Source: Acanthosoma haemorrhoidale (taxonomy: Eukaryota; Arthropoda; Insecta; Hemiptera; Acanthosomatidae). From it: a stretch of 64,000 nucleotides of DNA. A program made the translations under genes and the position numbers. The stretch lies in NCBI GenBank assembly GCA_930367205.1, contig OV884009.1, positions 124,132,639 through 124,196,638 of the forward strand. Direction: 5' to 3'. Positions 23,483 to 33,741 of the stretch are shown here, in pieces (the first letter of the stretch is position 1; the number at the start of each line of letters is the position of its first letter). Below the pieces are notes generated by a model. The model worked only from the letters and a program-made list of their open reading frames with translations. It was not told the DNA's origin and ran no database searches.

Positions 23483-24664
23483 TCCGCAAGGAATTGTTGA
23501 CTACCCCCTGATTTCTCGCCGTCCTCAATAGCATTCGTCATAATGGCACGCGAGAGCCAGTCTGCCACGACATTATCCTTCCCTGGCTTATACACAATCT
23601 CCATATTGTATTGCGACAGAAACTCCTTCCACCGTGTCACGCGTGCGGATGATTCCTTTAATTTCCCCACCCATTGCAGCGGTCTGTGATCGGGGTGGAC
23701 TTTAAATTTTCTCCCAAATACGTATGGGCGAAAGTGACCAATGGCCTAGATGATACCCAGTAGTTCCCGTTCGAGGGCACTGTACCTCGCCTCCGTGTCA
23801 GTCATCCTTCTGCTCGCATATGCTACCGGCCTCTCCCCGTCGATTCCCTCCTAGGACAATACCGCTCCCAAGGCGTACTCACTTGCGTCCGTTGTGACAG
23901 TAAACGCCTTCTCAAAATTTGGAAACGCCAAGATAGGTGCTTCTTGCAACCGTTCCATACATTTCTGGATATTTTTCTCAATTAACGGCGTGATTATCAC
24001 TCGCGCCCCTTTGCGTAATAAATTACTAATAGGGACCAAGAATTCCGCCATATCCGGAACGAAACGGCGATAATAATTTAGCGTCCCCAACAACCGCCGA
24101 ATGCCTTTAACATCTTTTGGCACCGCCATTCTCCGGATCGCATCTATTTTCATGGAGTCCGGTTGGACTCCCTGCCGAGATATAGTATGTCCCAGAAAGC
24201 TAATGGTCTCCTGACCCAGGGACGACTTATCTATCGATAATTTCAGCCCAAATTCCTTTAACCTCTTAAAAACACTCCGAAGGTGTTCTATATGTTCCGG
24301 TTCGGTACGGCTGAAGACTATGAGGTCGTCCATATAAATCTGGCAGATATTCTCATCAATTCCCCTCAGGAGTTCATCCATTATCCGCTGGAATGTTATT
24401 GGGGCGTTTTTCAAACCGAACGGCATCCTTGTAAACTCGTAATGACCTCGTTCGAATGAAAACGCCGTCTTATGCTGATCATTCGCATTCAGTCTAATCT
24501 GGTGATATCCCGCTTTCAGATCTAACGTACTGAAGATTTTCGCTCCACTCAGCCTATCCAGTATATCCTCAAAGCGTGGAATAGGATATTTCTCGTCTAG
24601 AGTGTTCTCATTGAGCTTTCTAAAGTCTATAACTATTCTGTAATGATCTTCTTCCTCGCCTGGT
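23479..24664 (-). pseudogene. Element B pol: reverse transcriptase and RNase H
   Basis: The reverse transcriptase palm carries HYEFTRMPFGLKNAP and the catalytic YMDDLIVFS box (about 24340). It continues to LGHTISRQG and LLGTLNYYRRFVP, then RNase H with TTDASEYALGAVLS. A stop follows that segment near 23850 and another lies near 23748. A later block with DHRPLQW and PGKDNVVADWLSRA completes RNase H. The protein copies element RNA to DNA. An A-run (T-run on + at 24667-24676) coincides with a frame change that splits it from the upstream part. Confidence 0.9.
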
Positions 24665-25333
24665 CTATTTTTTTTTCACCGTCCACAGGGGACTACTGTA
24701 CGGCGAAGTGCTATTCCTGATAATCCCTTGACGCTTTAATTCGTCGATTTCCCTCCGGATGTGTTGACGAACTGCTTGAGGATATCGCCTTTCTTTAACG
24801 TATGTTACGCGCTCTACTTTTAGAGGTATCTCGTGCTCTGTCTTCCCCGTTGCTCCTAACAGATCTCCCTCTACGAAAAAACTGTCTCTAAATTCGTCAC
24901 GCAGCCTCTCCCTCCAATCCTCTACTCTCTTTACCGCCCCAATTCGTACCTTTCCACCCCGTACTGTCCCCTGACTCCGATACGTTAAATCCCCTAATCT
25001 AATCCTCCAGTTTTTCTCTTCGTTCCTTATGCGCGCGCCTACCCGTCCTAACAAATCGCATCCCACAATTATTTGATAGTCACGCGTCATCTCCTCTACG
25101 ACGTGCACCGTTATTTCCCCTCCTACATTCGCCCATTTTTATAGTCCTACCACCGCCTCCCCCATCACATCGCAGGGTCCCCCCAGAGTGAGTAGTTTAC
25201 AATCACATACCTTAATCTGGTGTGTACTCGCTCCTCCACACAGCCTCTCTAGTGCACTACGCGACACTATCGTATTGGTGCTACCTGTGTCTATTAAGCA
25301 CCTCTCCCCCTTCTCGAACTCAATAATTGGCAA
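24665..25333 (-). pseudogene. Element B pol: aspartic protease and start of reverse transcriptase
   Basis: LIDTGSTNTIVS (about 25305-25270) is the retropepsin active-site motif. A TAA at about 25136 interrupts the frame. It resumes with the I(I/V)GCDLLG segment typical of the protease C-terminal half, and runs through the RT N-terminal motif SPYSSPLWTVKKK. Confidence 0.85.
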
Positions 25334-25399
25334 CTAGCACATCCCTTTCCGCGCCGTATTACATATTAGGATGTGGTCGCCTCTCTGCTGCCACTCTCC

Positions 25400-26597
25400 T
25401 CAGGCTTCTACGTGCCGCACCCATCGACGCGATTTATTCTTCTGCTTCTCCTGTTCTCCGCTCCTGTGGCACCCTGGCTCGTCTCCCTCAGTTTCCGATG
25501 TTCCCGATGAATCATCAGCTGACGATCCTGTGTCTCTGGGGGTTGTTCTACACCTCTCACGAACTTCTTGGGCGTTGACCTCCATAGGTTCTGCCTTATC
25601 GAATTCCCTTCTTCTGTATACGTACGGGCACTGTCTTGCGATATGCCCTTCCTCACCGCACTCGAAACATTTCGTTCTAGAGCACTGTGCCACCAAGTGA
25701 CCCGTCTTACCACATCCGTGGCACCTCCTCTCTTCTCTACGAGGCACTTATCTAGGCCTTGCTCCTCTGAATTTCTTTTCTCCTGTCACCCCCCTATCTC
25801 TACCCGTAAACGGTGTTTCGGGTTTCTTCCATACGGTCTTTGGTGTCCTGATTTTTTTATAAACGACCCGGCTCCAGTCACTCTCTTCTTCTCGGATACG
25901 CAATTCTGCTTCCCTAGCGCTGGCGTCGATCATCGTTTGCGCGCACTCAAGGAAAGACCGTTCGTGAGCGAATCCCTCTTTCCTTCCCGTTTCCTTGGCC
26001 AGCTGCACCTTCAATATTGTTGACAGGAAGCCCATCCGGCCTTCTACTTCTTCAGCGCTAAACGTCTCTCTCATCTTTTCAGTAACCTGATTGTAACGGA
26101 CTACCAGACCTGCGGCATACTGTCCGTTACTCTGTCTCGGAGACCTCGTTTCCCGAAACATCTGGAAAATATCTTCCTCAGGGGTCCAACGCCCCCCTCC
26201 ATACATACGCTTTCTTTAGTCGCGCCTTTACCACTTCCCATGGGGTTTCCTCGTCAGCTTGGATCTGATTCAGGATGCTTCTTTTTACTCGACATATCAA
26301 AGCCGCGCTCAGTGATTCCGCGTCCCTGAGGTCTAGCCAATTGCCTTCCACCTTTGTCCCGATTAACGCTGTGAGGCGGTCTCCTTCCTTTAAAAAGTGA
26401 TTAAGTTCACCCAGCTCACCTGTAAACTTCTCCAGATCCGAAATCGCTTTTCTTAGATCCTGGGTGTTCATAGCCTTCACCCTCATCAGGGCGAGTGCAT
26501 TTGCGTGAGTCTTTGGTAGCAGGCCCACTCTCCTAGGTTCCGTCCCATCAACGATATTTAAGACGGGCTGTCTTAATACGCCACTTTCCGTCATATC
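25400..26597 (-). pseudogene. Element B gag with two CCHC zinc knuckles
   Basis: The start ATG at 26597 (MTESGVLRQP...) agrees with the start of the gag copy in D at 52152. The capsid region runs to about 26206, where an insertion shifts the frame. It continues to 25748, and after a stop the nucleocapsid follows with two CX2CX4HX4C knuckles, CHGCGKTGHLVAQC and CFECGEEGHIARQC. Gag would package the RNA. Frameshift and stop make this copy inactive. Confidence 0.88.
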
Positions 26598-26663
26598 TTC
26601 TTCTATGTGTATCGATCTAAATCGGGCCACAACAAAATTTCCCCGAACTGTGTTCCTTAATTC

Positions 26664-26682
26664 TTCCCGGGTTTCGGCACCA
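26664..26682 (-). other. Primer binding site of element B, tRNA-Phe type
   Basis: The coding strand directly inside the 5' LTR reads TGGTGCCGAAACCCGGGA. This equals the reverse complement of the 3' end of eukaryotic tRNA-Phe(GAA) including CCA (...TCCCGGGTTTCGGCACCA, from memory of that tRNA). The first T is shared with the LTR. Confidence 0.8.
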
Positions 26683-26869
26683 GTTAGCGTTCGTGAGAAA
26701 TAGAACAGTAAAAAAAGATCGAGAAAGAGGTAATAGAAATGAATAGGGCAAACGATAGTATAAGACTGCTTTATTCATAGCTCTTAATCCCATACACATA
26801 CACTCGGAATGTTTACATCCCGATGTATTGGTATTAAGACTGTGTACCAACAGTGCCCAGGCCTTAACT
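26682..26869 (-). repeat. 5' LTR of element B
   Basis: 188 bp direct repeat of the left LTR, followed by TATA at 26870. Confidence 0.92.
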
Positions 26870-27249
26870 TATATATGCTTATATATACTTATGTATGGGC
26901 ATATATGCTTTTAACATATTTTTAATTTTGTGACAATTTTAGAAACACTTTTATTTGTGTGTCCTTTTATCTATATTTAATGTATTTTTAGCAATCTCTT
27001 ATTGATTTTTATCTATATGATGTAGTATTCATTTTAATATTTGGCACCACTGTGTGTGTGTTTTTTGTGTCATTTTTAGAACTTTGAAGTGACAGTAGAG
27101 GCCGCCGTAGAGAAAGAATTATGTTTAAATATTTCTTTTAACCATGTAAGGAGTGGCCTGCAACCACCATTGCATCCTAAACGTGTATTCTAGTCATAAA
27201 TCTGAAACATAAGCTTATTCAAGTTTTTTTATGATACATTGTTTCATAG
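26870..27249 (+). other. Intron 3 of the lectin gene, 3' part
   Basis: The AT-rich remainder of the intron begins with a degenerate TATATGCTTATATATACTTAT stretch, the presumed AT-rich insertion site of element B. It ends at the acceptor TTTCATAG. Confidence 0.6.
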
Positions 27250-27420
27250 ATTTGGAATTTCCAGAAAGGACAGTGGAGCTGCAAATGGGTGTGTATCATT
27301 ACAAGGGCCAGATCTTATTTGGGACACAGATGACTGTACCAACATCAAAGACTTCATTTGTGAACAGACCAGATGCTATTACTACAATTATGGTTCTATA
27401 CCAGTTTCCTCTGCTCAGGG
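27250..27420 (+). CDS. C-type lectin gene, exon 4: C-terminal half of the CTLD
   Basis: Entry is phase 2 (CG|A gives Arg) and exit phase 2 (GG|G gives Gly) at the donor G|GTAAGC. The exon supplies the remaining three canonical cysteines: NGCVSL, DDCTNIKDF and ICEQ. The CTLD signature WDTDDC here replaces the common WNDxxC. A further Cys occurs in TRCYYYNYG just after the fold. If the donor is not used, the frame stops at once (TAA at 27422), which would give a tail-less isoform. Confidence 0.9.
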
Positions 27421-28321
27421 GTAAGCAGGTGAGAATTATTAACAGAAATTAGGAATGCTCGATATTTTTTATCAAGCACGATAGAAATGACAAAACAATT
27501 TCCTAAATCTAATTTATATAACACATTGATTTGAATAGGTGGTGTGTAAATAATTGCAATCGTTGATTCCACAATACAAAACCATTGCTGAGTGTTTTCT
27601 TTCTATTGGGCTGAAAGCATCGTACTTTCAGTTCACATTTAACATCCTTTAATTTGATTACATGCATACTATGTACTATTTCTTGATAATATATATACTC
27701 AAAATTTTTAAGTTAATTGGATTCTTTTCCTGATACATTTGCCGAGTCCGAAGATTTACTTTCATTCAGGTACAGGGCTATCGTTCCATCTGAAATGTTA
27801 AAAGTGTATTCCACGGTATCTTTAAATACGCTTATTAGTTTTTAGATAAAATACAGTGGCGGCAAAGGGTAATAATGTTGGTCCCATATTGCTCACCTTT
27901 AACATCCCCCAGCTCATAACATGTTTATGATTTTCTCCTCTCATTTCCCTATGATTCCCAAGGACGCACAAAGGCGTTGATGCGAAAAGAATTTTTTTCG
28001 AGTGACCGACAGAAATAGTTTATTAATTCGTAACGTAGTATTTCAGCCGGGTTAAATACGTTTTTTAACTCCTAACTAATAAAATTAACTCCATCCGTCA
28101 GTAATTTAAAAAAAAAAATTATAATAATAACATAAAATTTATAACTAGAACGACTCACAACTCATAAGACATAATGATTCCGTGCTCACAGGAAACAATT
28201 AAGCAAAACCTTGCAGGCCTAAGACACTAATATAATAATAATAATAAATAAACATAGAGAAAGACCAAAGTCTGGTCCGAACTGAGGTGTGTGCCGGGGC
28301 GAGGATACTACAGGTAGATTG
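27421..28321 (+). other. Intron 4 of the lectin gene, 5' part
   Basis: AT-rich, no recognisable gene. A second good donor-like site (CAG|GTGAGA) at 27429 lies after the in-frame stop. Confidence 0.5.
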
Positions 28322-30754
28322 CTATTCGGAAGGCTTCCCCGCTGGAAGCTTTAGCTGTTCTATATGTACAGTCCTACGCTTCCTGGGTCCGTGGACACTT
28401 TGTACGGTCACTAGATTGTGCTCGCGAATTGCGATCACACTGAAGGGACCCTCATAGTGGGACACTTCTTTGCTCTGACTGGATGCAATCTTCTGGTAAA
28501 CTGTGGCCCCTATCGTGACACGCCCAGCGATTGGTTGGACACCCACATTCTCCCTCGCTACTCTCCTAGTCTTTTCCGCTGTAATACGCTCGTAAACCTT
28601 CCCCTACAGTTTCCCCAACGCCACGCGGTTGTTTACGAGCTGTGCGGACATCTCGTCACCTGTCGCCGTCACACTGGTGTCTCTGCGATGGCCGCGAAGG
28701 CCAAAAAGGATTTCGAAGGGTGAGAACCCTGTGACCGTGTGGATGGAGTGGTTGTATGCCATTACCGCCATTGGCATTGCCGCCTCCTGCCCCAACCCTT
28801 TATCAACATGGTAGACCCGGAGATGGTCCCCCGCTCCCAAGGCATATTCACTGGCATCCGTTGTAATAGTGAATAGGTTTGTGAAATCAGGAAACGCCAG
28901 TATCGGATGTTCCTGTAATCGTCCCTTGCACTTGCGAATGTTCGCCTCTATGTCGGAGGTGATGATTACCTTTTCCCCTTTTTGAGGAGGTTGTTAAGAG
29001 GTACCAGGTATGCTGCCATTTCTGGGACGAATCGCCTGTAGTAGTTCAGCGTTCCCATCGACCACCGTATCCCTTTTACATCAGACGGAACCGCCATCTT
29101 CTGGATTGCTGCCACCTTCCCGGCATCTGGATATCGTGTCCCCCAAAAATACTAATGACCTCCTGACCCTGATGGGACTTTTTCTCTGATAATTTCAGGC
29201 CAAATTGTCACACCCGGTCAAAAACCGTCTTCAAGTGATTTACATGTTGGGCCTCGGTCGCGCTGAATACTAAGAGGACATCCATGTATATCTGGCTAAC
29301 GGACTCGTCTACTCGCCGTAGCGACTCATCCATGAGCCTTTGGAATGTGATAGGTGCATTTTTCAATCCAAATGGCATCCTGGTGAACTCGTAGTGACCT
29401 CTCTCAAAACTGAAGGCTGTCTTATGTCGGTCCCTAGGATGCATCCGTATCTGGTGATAGCCCTGTCCAGAATGTCATCGAACCTGGGAATTAGGTACTT
29501 CTCGTCCATCGTATTCTCATTGAGTATCCTGTAATCTACTGCGACCCTGTACTTAGCTGGGCCCCACCTTCTGCGTTCTTTTTCTTAACAGCCCATAAGG
29601 GGCTATTATATGAAGACGTGCTATCTTCGATGATCCCCTGTTTCTTTAAGTTGTCCAGCTCCTCCCTAATATGGTGCCTCAAAGCTTGTGGGTATCTGCG
29701 CTCCTTCACGTAGCTTACTCGGTCCTGCTTGAGTGGAATATCATGTACTGTTTTTCCTGTGACCCCCAATCTCTCCCCTTCCTTAAAGAAAAGGTCCATA
29801 TATTCTCTCTTGAGCTTCCCTCTCCAATCCTCTGCTCGCCTAATCGCGCCCTACCGTCACTCCCTACATCCCTCCGTTCTCTCAGGCATCTATATGTTTT
29901 CTTACCTAAGCGAATGTCCCATTTTATGTCCCCTCCCTATTCCTGAACTTCGCTCCCACTTTCCCTAACAGATCACATCCTATGATCCCTCCATATTCCC
30001 GGGGCATCTTTTCCACCTCATGGACCCGCAATTTCTCCTCGCTACGATCCCATCTACCTAACCCTATTAACGCTTCACCTTCGACACAACAGGGTCCCCC
30101 CAGGGTGATCAAGTTACAAGAGCATATCTGTATTTGAGGCATCCTCTCTCCTCCACACATCCTTTATGTGCGTCTTTTGCACTATTAATCAACGTGCGGT
30201 CGCCTCTCCGCTACCACTCTCCTCAGATCTTGCGTTCTCCCCTCTCCTCTGCTGTTCGTCGTCGACCGCTCCCTCGGGCACTGCCTGTCCATGTACCCCT
30301 CCGTGTCACATTCGAAGCACCTAGTGCGTGGGCACTGTGCTACTCAGTGTCCTGTCTTCCCACTTTCATAGGACTTCCTGCCTTCACGCCTCTTAAAGCG
30401 TCCCGTATTCCCTCGGCCCCTTTCACCCACTGTTGCCCTCTCTCTTCCACCATATTGCACCTCCTTCTTACTCCATTTGACTGGCGTGGTATTGGCCCTT
30501 CTATACGACACTCTCCTCCAGCCCGTTTCTTCCTCACCGCCTGTGATCTCATCTCCTCTGGCACTGGTGTCCACCATTTCTTGGGCGCATTCTCAGAATG
30601 TGCATTCTCTTGGTAGCCCCTCTTTTCTTCCGGTCTCCTTCGCTAGCTGCACCTTTAGTATAGTCGACAGAAGCGCCATCCTGGCTTCCACCTCTGCCAC
30701 ACACACTGTCTCCCGCATCTTCCCAGTGATGCTATTATAACGGGCTAGCAGTGT
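28322..30754 (-). pseudogene. Element F: gypsy carcass related to element C, LTRs absent
   Basis: On the - strand, gag and pol blocks occur in the right order but are shredded. The gag C-terminal half is at 30754-30160, with zinc-knuckle region near 30300. Protease-type and RT N-terminal blocks lie at 30160-29536. RT with a YMD box changed to YMDVLLVFS follows at about 29290, then part of RNase H. Near 28835 RNase H (DASEYALG) joins directly to the last third of integrase (DHLRVYHVDKG), so the middle of pol, about 1.3 kb compared with C, is deleted. The right end stops inside gag with no leader or LTR; no LTR was found at the left. It lies antisense in intron 4 of the lectin gene. Confidence 0.85.
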
Positions 30755-33434
30755 TATATAATATAAATTATTAATAACCTAATATGATAAATCACCTAAT
30801 AGTAAGTAGGCAAATAATATGTCGATCAACTAGTTTAACACTTTTTGCATAACCAATTTCAAAATTAATCGCTCGATAAAATTGGAAATTTAAATCTTTT
30901 GTGGAATGTACGATGTAAATTGACTAAATCTTGGCTCGATCTTGTTGCTATTTGACTAAAACAAATATTGTTTTCAAATCATTTATATTTTTAATTTATC
31001 AATTTATTATTTCTAATTTGTTTTTTATTTATATCCCCATTATTATTAGTATATACATTTTAACGAAAAAATAGATTCTACACTGAATCTTTTGTCCAAA
31101 GTTTTTATTAAAACAAATAAAAATAATTTCTAAACTAGAGAAAAAATTAATTAGAAATAAATTAAATCTTTCAAATAGCTGTATTTATTAGCAAAATATA
31201 AGTGCTCTTGTATCATTTGCTAAAAACTAAATAAAAAGAAAAGAAACGAATTAATTACAATAATATTGCATAATTATAACTAGGAATCTGGTGGAGAAAT
31301 GGTTTTAGTTGTGGGATGTTAGTATATGAATGAGCGGTAATACGGTGCATTAAGGTGTGATTGGGTAAAGAGACTGTAGTGTATAATTCGCAAATGCTAA
31401 AGGACAGGGGTGGCAGCCCTCTTTGTCACCTTTCGGTCCATATGATCCAGGAGCCAAAAGAACAAGGATCCGCATCATCCCATCTTTTCAGGCACGAGTA
31501 TTTCAGGGCCGCTCATCACAGTGTCCCCATGTGTAAAGGGACGGTTGCCTTGCATTAGCTCATCTTGGCCTATGTTGACGAGAAATGGCTCTGGGAGCGG
31601 TTTTTCTCTTCAGATCAAAGAGAGCCAGTCGGCGCAAGCAAGTATGCGCAGTGGATATCCTCCTCTTGTGCGACTGGTCCAACGAGTAGTACAATCTGTT
31701 GATGTGCCACTTTTGATCTCCTTGTTGGCCACCAATGCTGGCGTCCAAATGCTGGGCCAATCTAAAGAGAGGCTTCACACTTTTCACCTAGAACCCCAGC
31801 ATTCCCCAGCCTTCTTTTTTTAACAATTTCTTCACGTTTCTCAATTAATTTCTCGGTTCTCTCCTTTCACTGTTACAGTTAGAACCTGAGATGCAAAGGT
31901 GTCAAACCAGTGTGTTTGTTCTGTGGTGGAAATTTTTCATCGTCTGAAAATACAATTTGGATTTTGGCTTCAAGCATCTAGATGGTTCAGTCTTGAGATC
32001 GGATTTCATTGAAAAAATCGTTATTCGGACAGAAACTATTATTCAAAAAACAAAGTAATACGTTTCCTTCAATGGTAATAGCTTCCTATGAAATTTCTTA
32101 GCCACTGACACAAAAAAATTATAAAGAGCAAGTTATCAAACCTAGCTTAACAATCTTTGTAAAACAGACAAATGATCCGAAAACTTACGAGAACTAGTTC
32201 TCCATTGCGATGTTCATTGGCTCTAAAACGAAACTTTAGAAAGGTTCTGGACGCTACGCAGTGATATCTCAACTTATATAAAAGAGAATGATGAACCTCA
32301 TCTCATGTCTCCCCTCCTTGAAGACGATGAATCGCTTTGGGTGCTCGCTTTCCTGGACATTCGAGGACATGACTGGACATCTAAACTTGTTGAACACTTG
32401 ATCGCAAGGCAAAGCTAATCATTTACCAATACTGATGTCTCATGTTTAATCGTTCGAAGCAAAGCTTGCCCTTTACGTTCCAGATTTTTCTTTTACCCGA
32501 CCATCTCATTTCTCCTTCGTGCAAGAACACACTGATCAAACTAAAGGAGATCCTAACTACGAAAATTATGAAAATCAAAGGTTCGTCTCTATTTTGAATC
32601 TTCAAAACCAGATTTGCTGACTTTGAGGGGGGAAATTGCTTTTGCGATATTTTTATCAATTACTTTGCAATAAAAGATACGAAACTGTAGCAGTACACTC
32701 CTGGAATTCAAAGTGAATTAATTGGCCTACAGCATAGCATTGATCTTACAACAAAGTAGGCTGAGATTATAACTAAAAACGAATCACCGGATTATCTAGA
32801 GTTTTTGGAAGTTATTAAAAAACGAAGAGTCCCCTTTGTAGTGTGATATGGTCCCCTTTAGCTCTCGGATATGGTGGGCCGTTTGGTGGTTTTGGTTGTT
32901 GATGACAAAAAGGTGTCATTGACCGATTCTCGTTTGAAAAATGTATTTAGATTAGCATCAACAGAGGAGTCTCCCAGGCCACATGTCCTGGATTGCACAA
33001 CAAAACTCGAAGGCACTACACTAGTTAGAGCATGGTAATTGTTAACTACTGCACAACACACCCCCCAATGAATGTAGTTCATATTAAAAAATTACCTGGC
33101 ATTTTACACTGTACTCATTAATCGAGCAAGCACTCACGGTTAATAACGAAAACAACTAATATTTACATTAATTGAATATACAGACAAGCGTACATTATGT
33201 TGCCTCAACATACACATATTACCCAATATTTGGCTATGTTTGATATCTTAAATGCAAAATTTAGTATATAGTTTACTACATGTCTATTCAGTAGTTGCAA
33301 ATGAAATGAAACAGTATGTTAAGAGACAAAAAGGTGTTATTCAATTTAATTAAGCCACCACCATCTCAAAACCATTGAACGCTTTGTTTTTTTTGTAGCA
33401 CCATATCTAACATGATCCATTATTTTGTTTGAAG
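30755..33434 (+). other. Intron 4 of the lectin gene, 3' part, with a GC-richer island at 31380-31830
   Basis: The stretch is mostly AT-rich. At 31380-31830 composition is balanced, and open frames of 65-100 codons occur on both strands, including a - strand frame 31787-31560 rich in Arg/His. I cannot assign a family; an old transposon fragment is most likely. A second open frame on the - strand (33082-32858) shows no domain. The intron ends at the acceptor TTTGAAG (33434). Confidence 0.4.
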
Positions 33435-33741
33435 GAATCATAAAATGAAAAAAATGACAACAGAAGCTACAACTAAGAAGATAAGCAAGACTACTGTCAT
33501 GACTGAATTACCTTCTAGCATTATGATAGAAGAAACTACATTAGTATATAGTACAGAAAATGAGGTTAACGATACAGCTGCTGATGAAGCTACCAGTACA
33601 TTTCCGATCAAAGCCCGCACCATGATGCGAAGTAACTCAGCGGAACTAACTGACTCAGACACTCAAGAAAACGTACCTTGGTCTTGGGCAAGAAACATTA
33701 TGCTTGAAAAACCTGTGCTAAAGAAATCTGCTACTTCGTAA
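33435..33741 (+). CDS. C-type lectin gene, exon 5: Thr/Lys/Ser-rich C-terminal tail and stop
   Basis: The acceptor GAAG|G at 33434 in phase 2 fits exon 4 exactly and gives ...QGNHKMKKMTTE.... The 102-codon exon ends at TAA 33739. The tail is rich in Thr, Ser, Lys and acidic residues without cysteines, so it is probably disordered and possibly O-glycosylated. It contains two Trp in a PWSWARN motif near the end. I know no named domain for it. A candidate poly(A) signal AATAAA is at 34117. An alternative acceptor at 33398 would open a frame with an early stop. Confidence 0.7.

Larger units (their letters stand above)
21521..26869 (-). mobile_element. Element B: full-length Ty3/gypsy retrotransposon, degenerate
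   Basis: Short LTRs (21521-21706 and 26682-26869) flank gag and pol on the - strand, with TATA on both sides. The LTRs differ by about four substitutions and a 2 bp indel, so insertion is fairly recent. The coding region nonetheless carries several stops and frameshifts, so it may have been copied from a defective template or decayed quickly. Order on the - strand: 5' LTR, tRNA-Phe primer site, gag with two zinc knuckles, protease, reverse transcriptase, RNase H, integrase, G-rich polypurine tract, 3' LTR. It is inserted antisense in intron 3 of the lectin gene. Confidence 0.95.
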
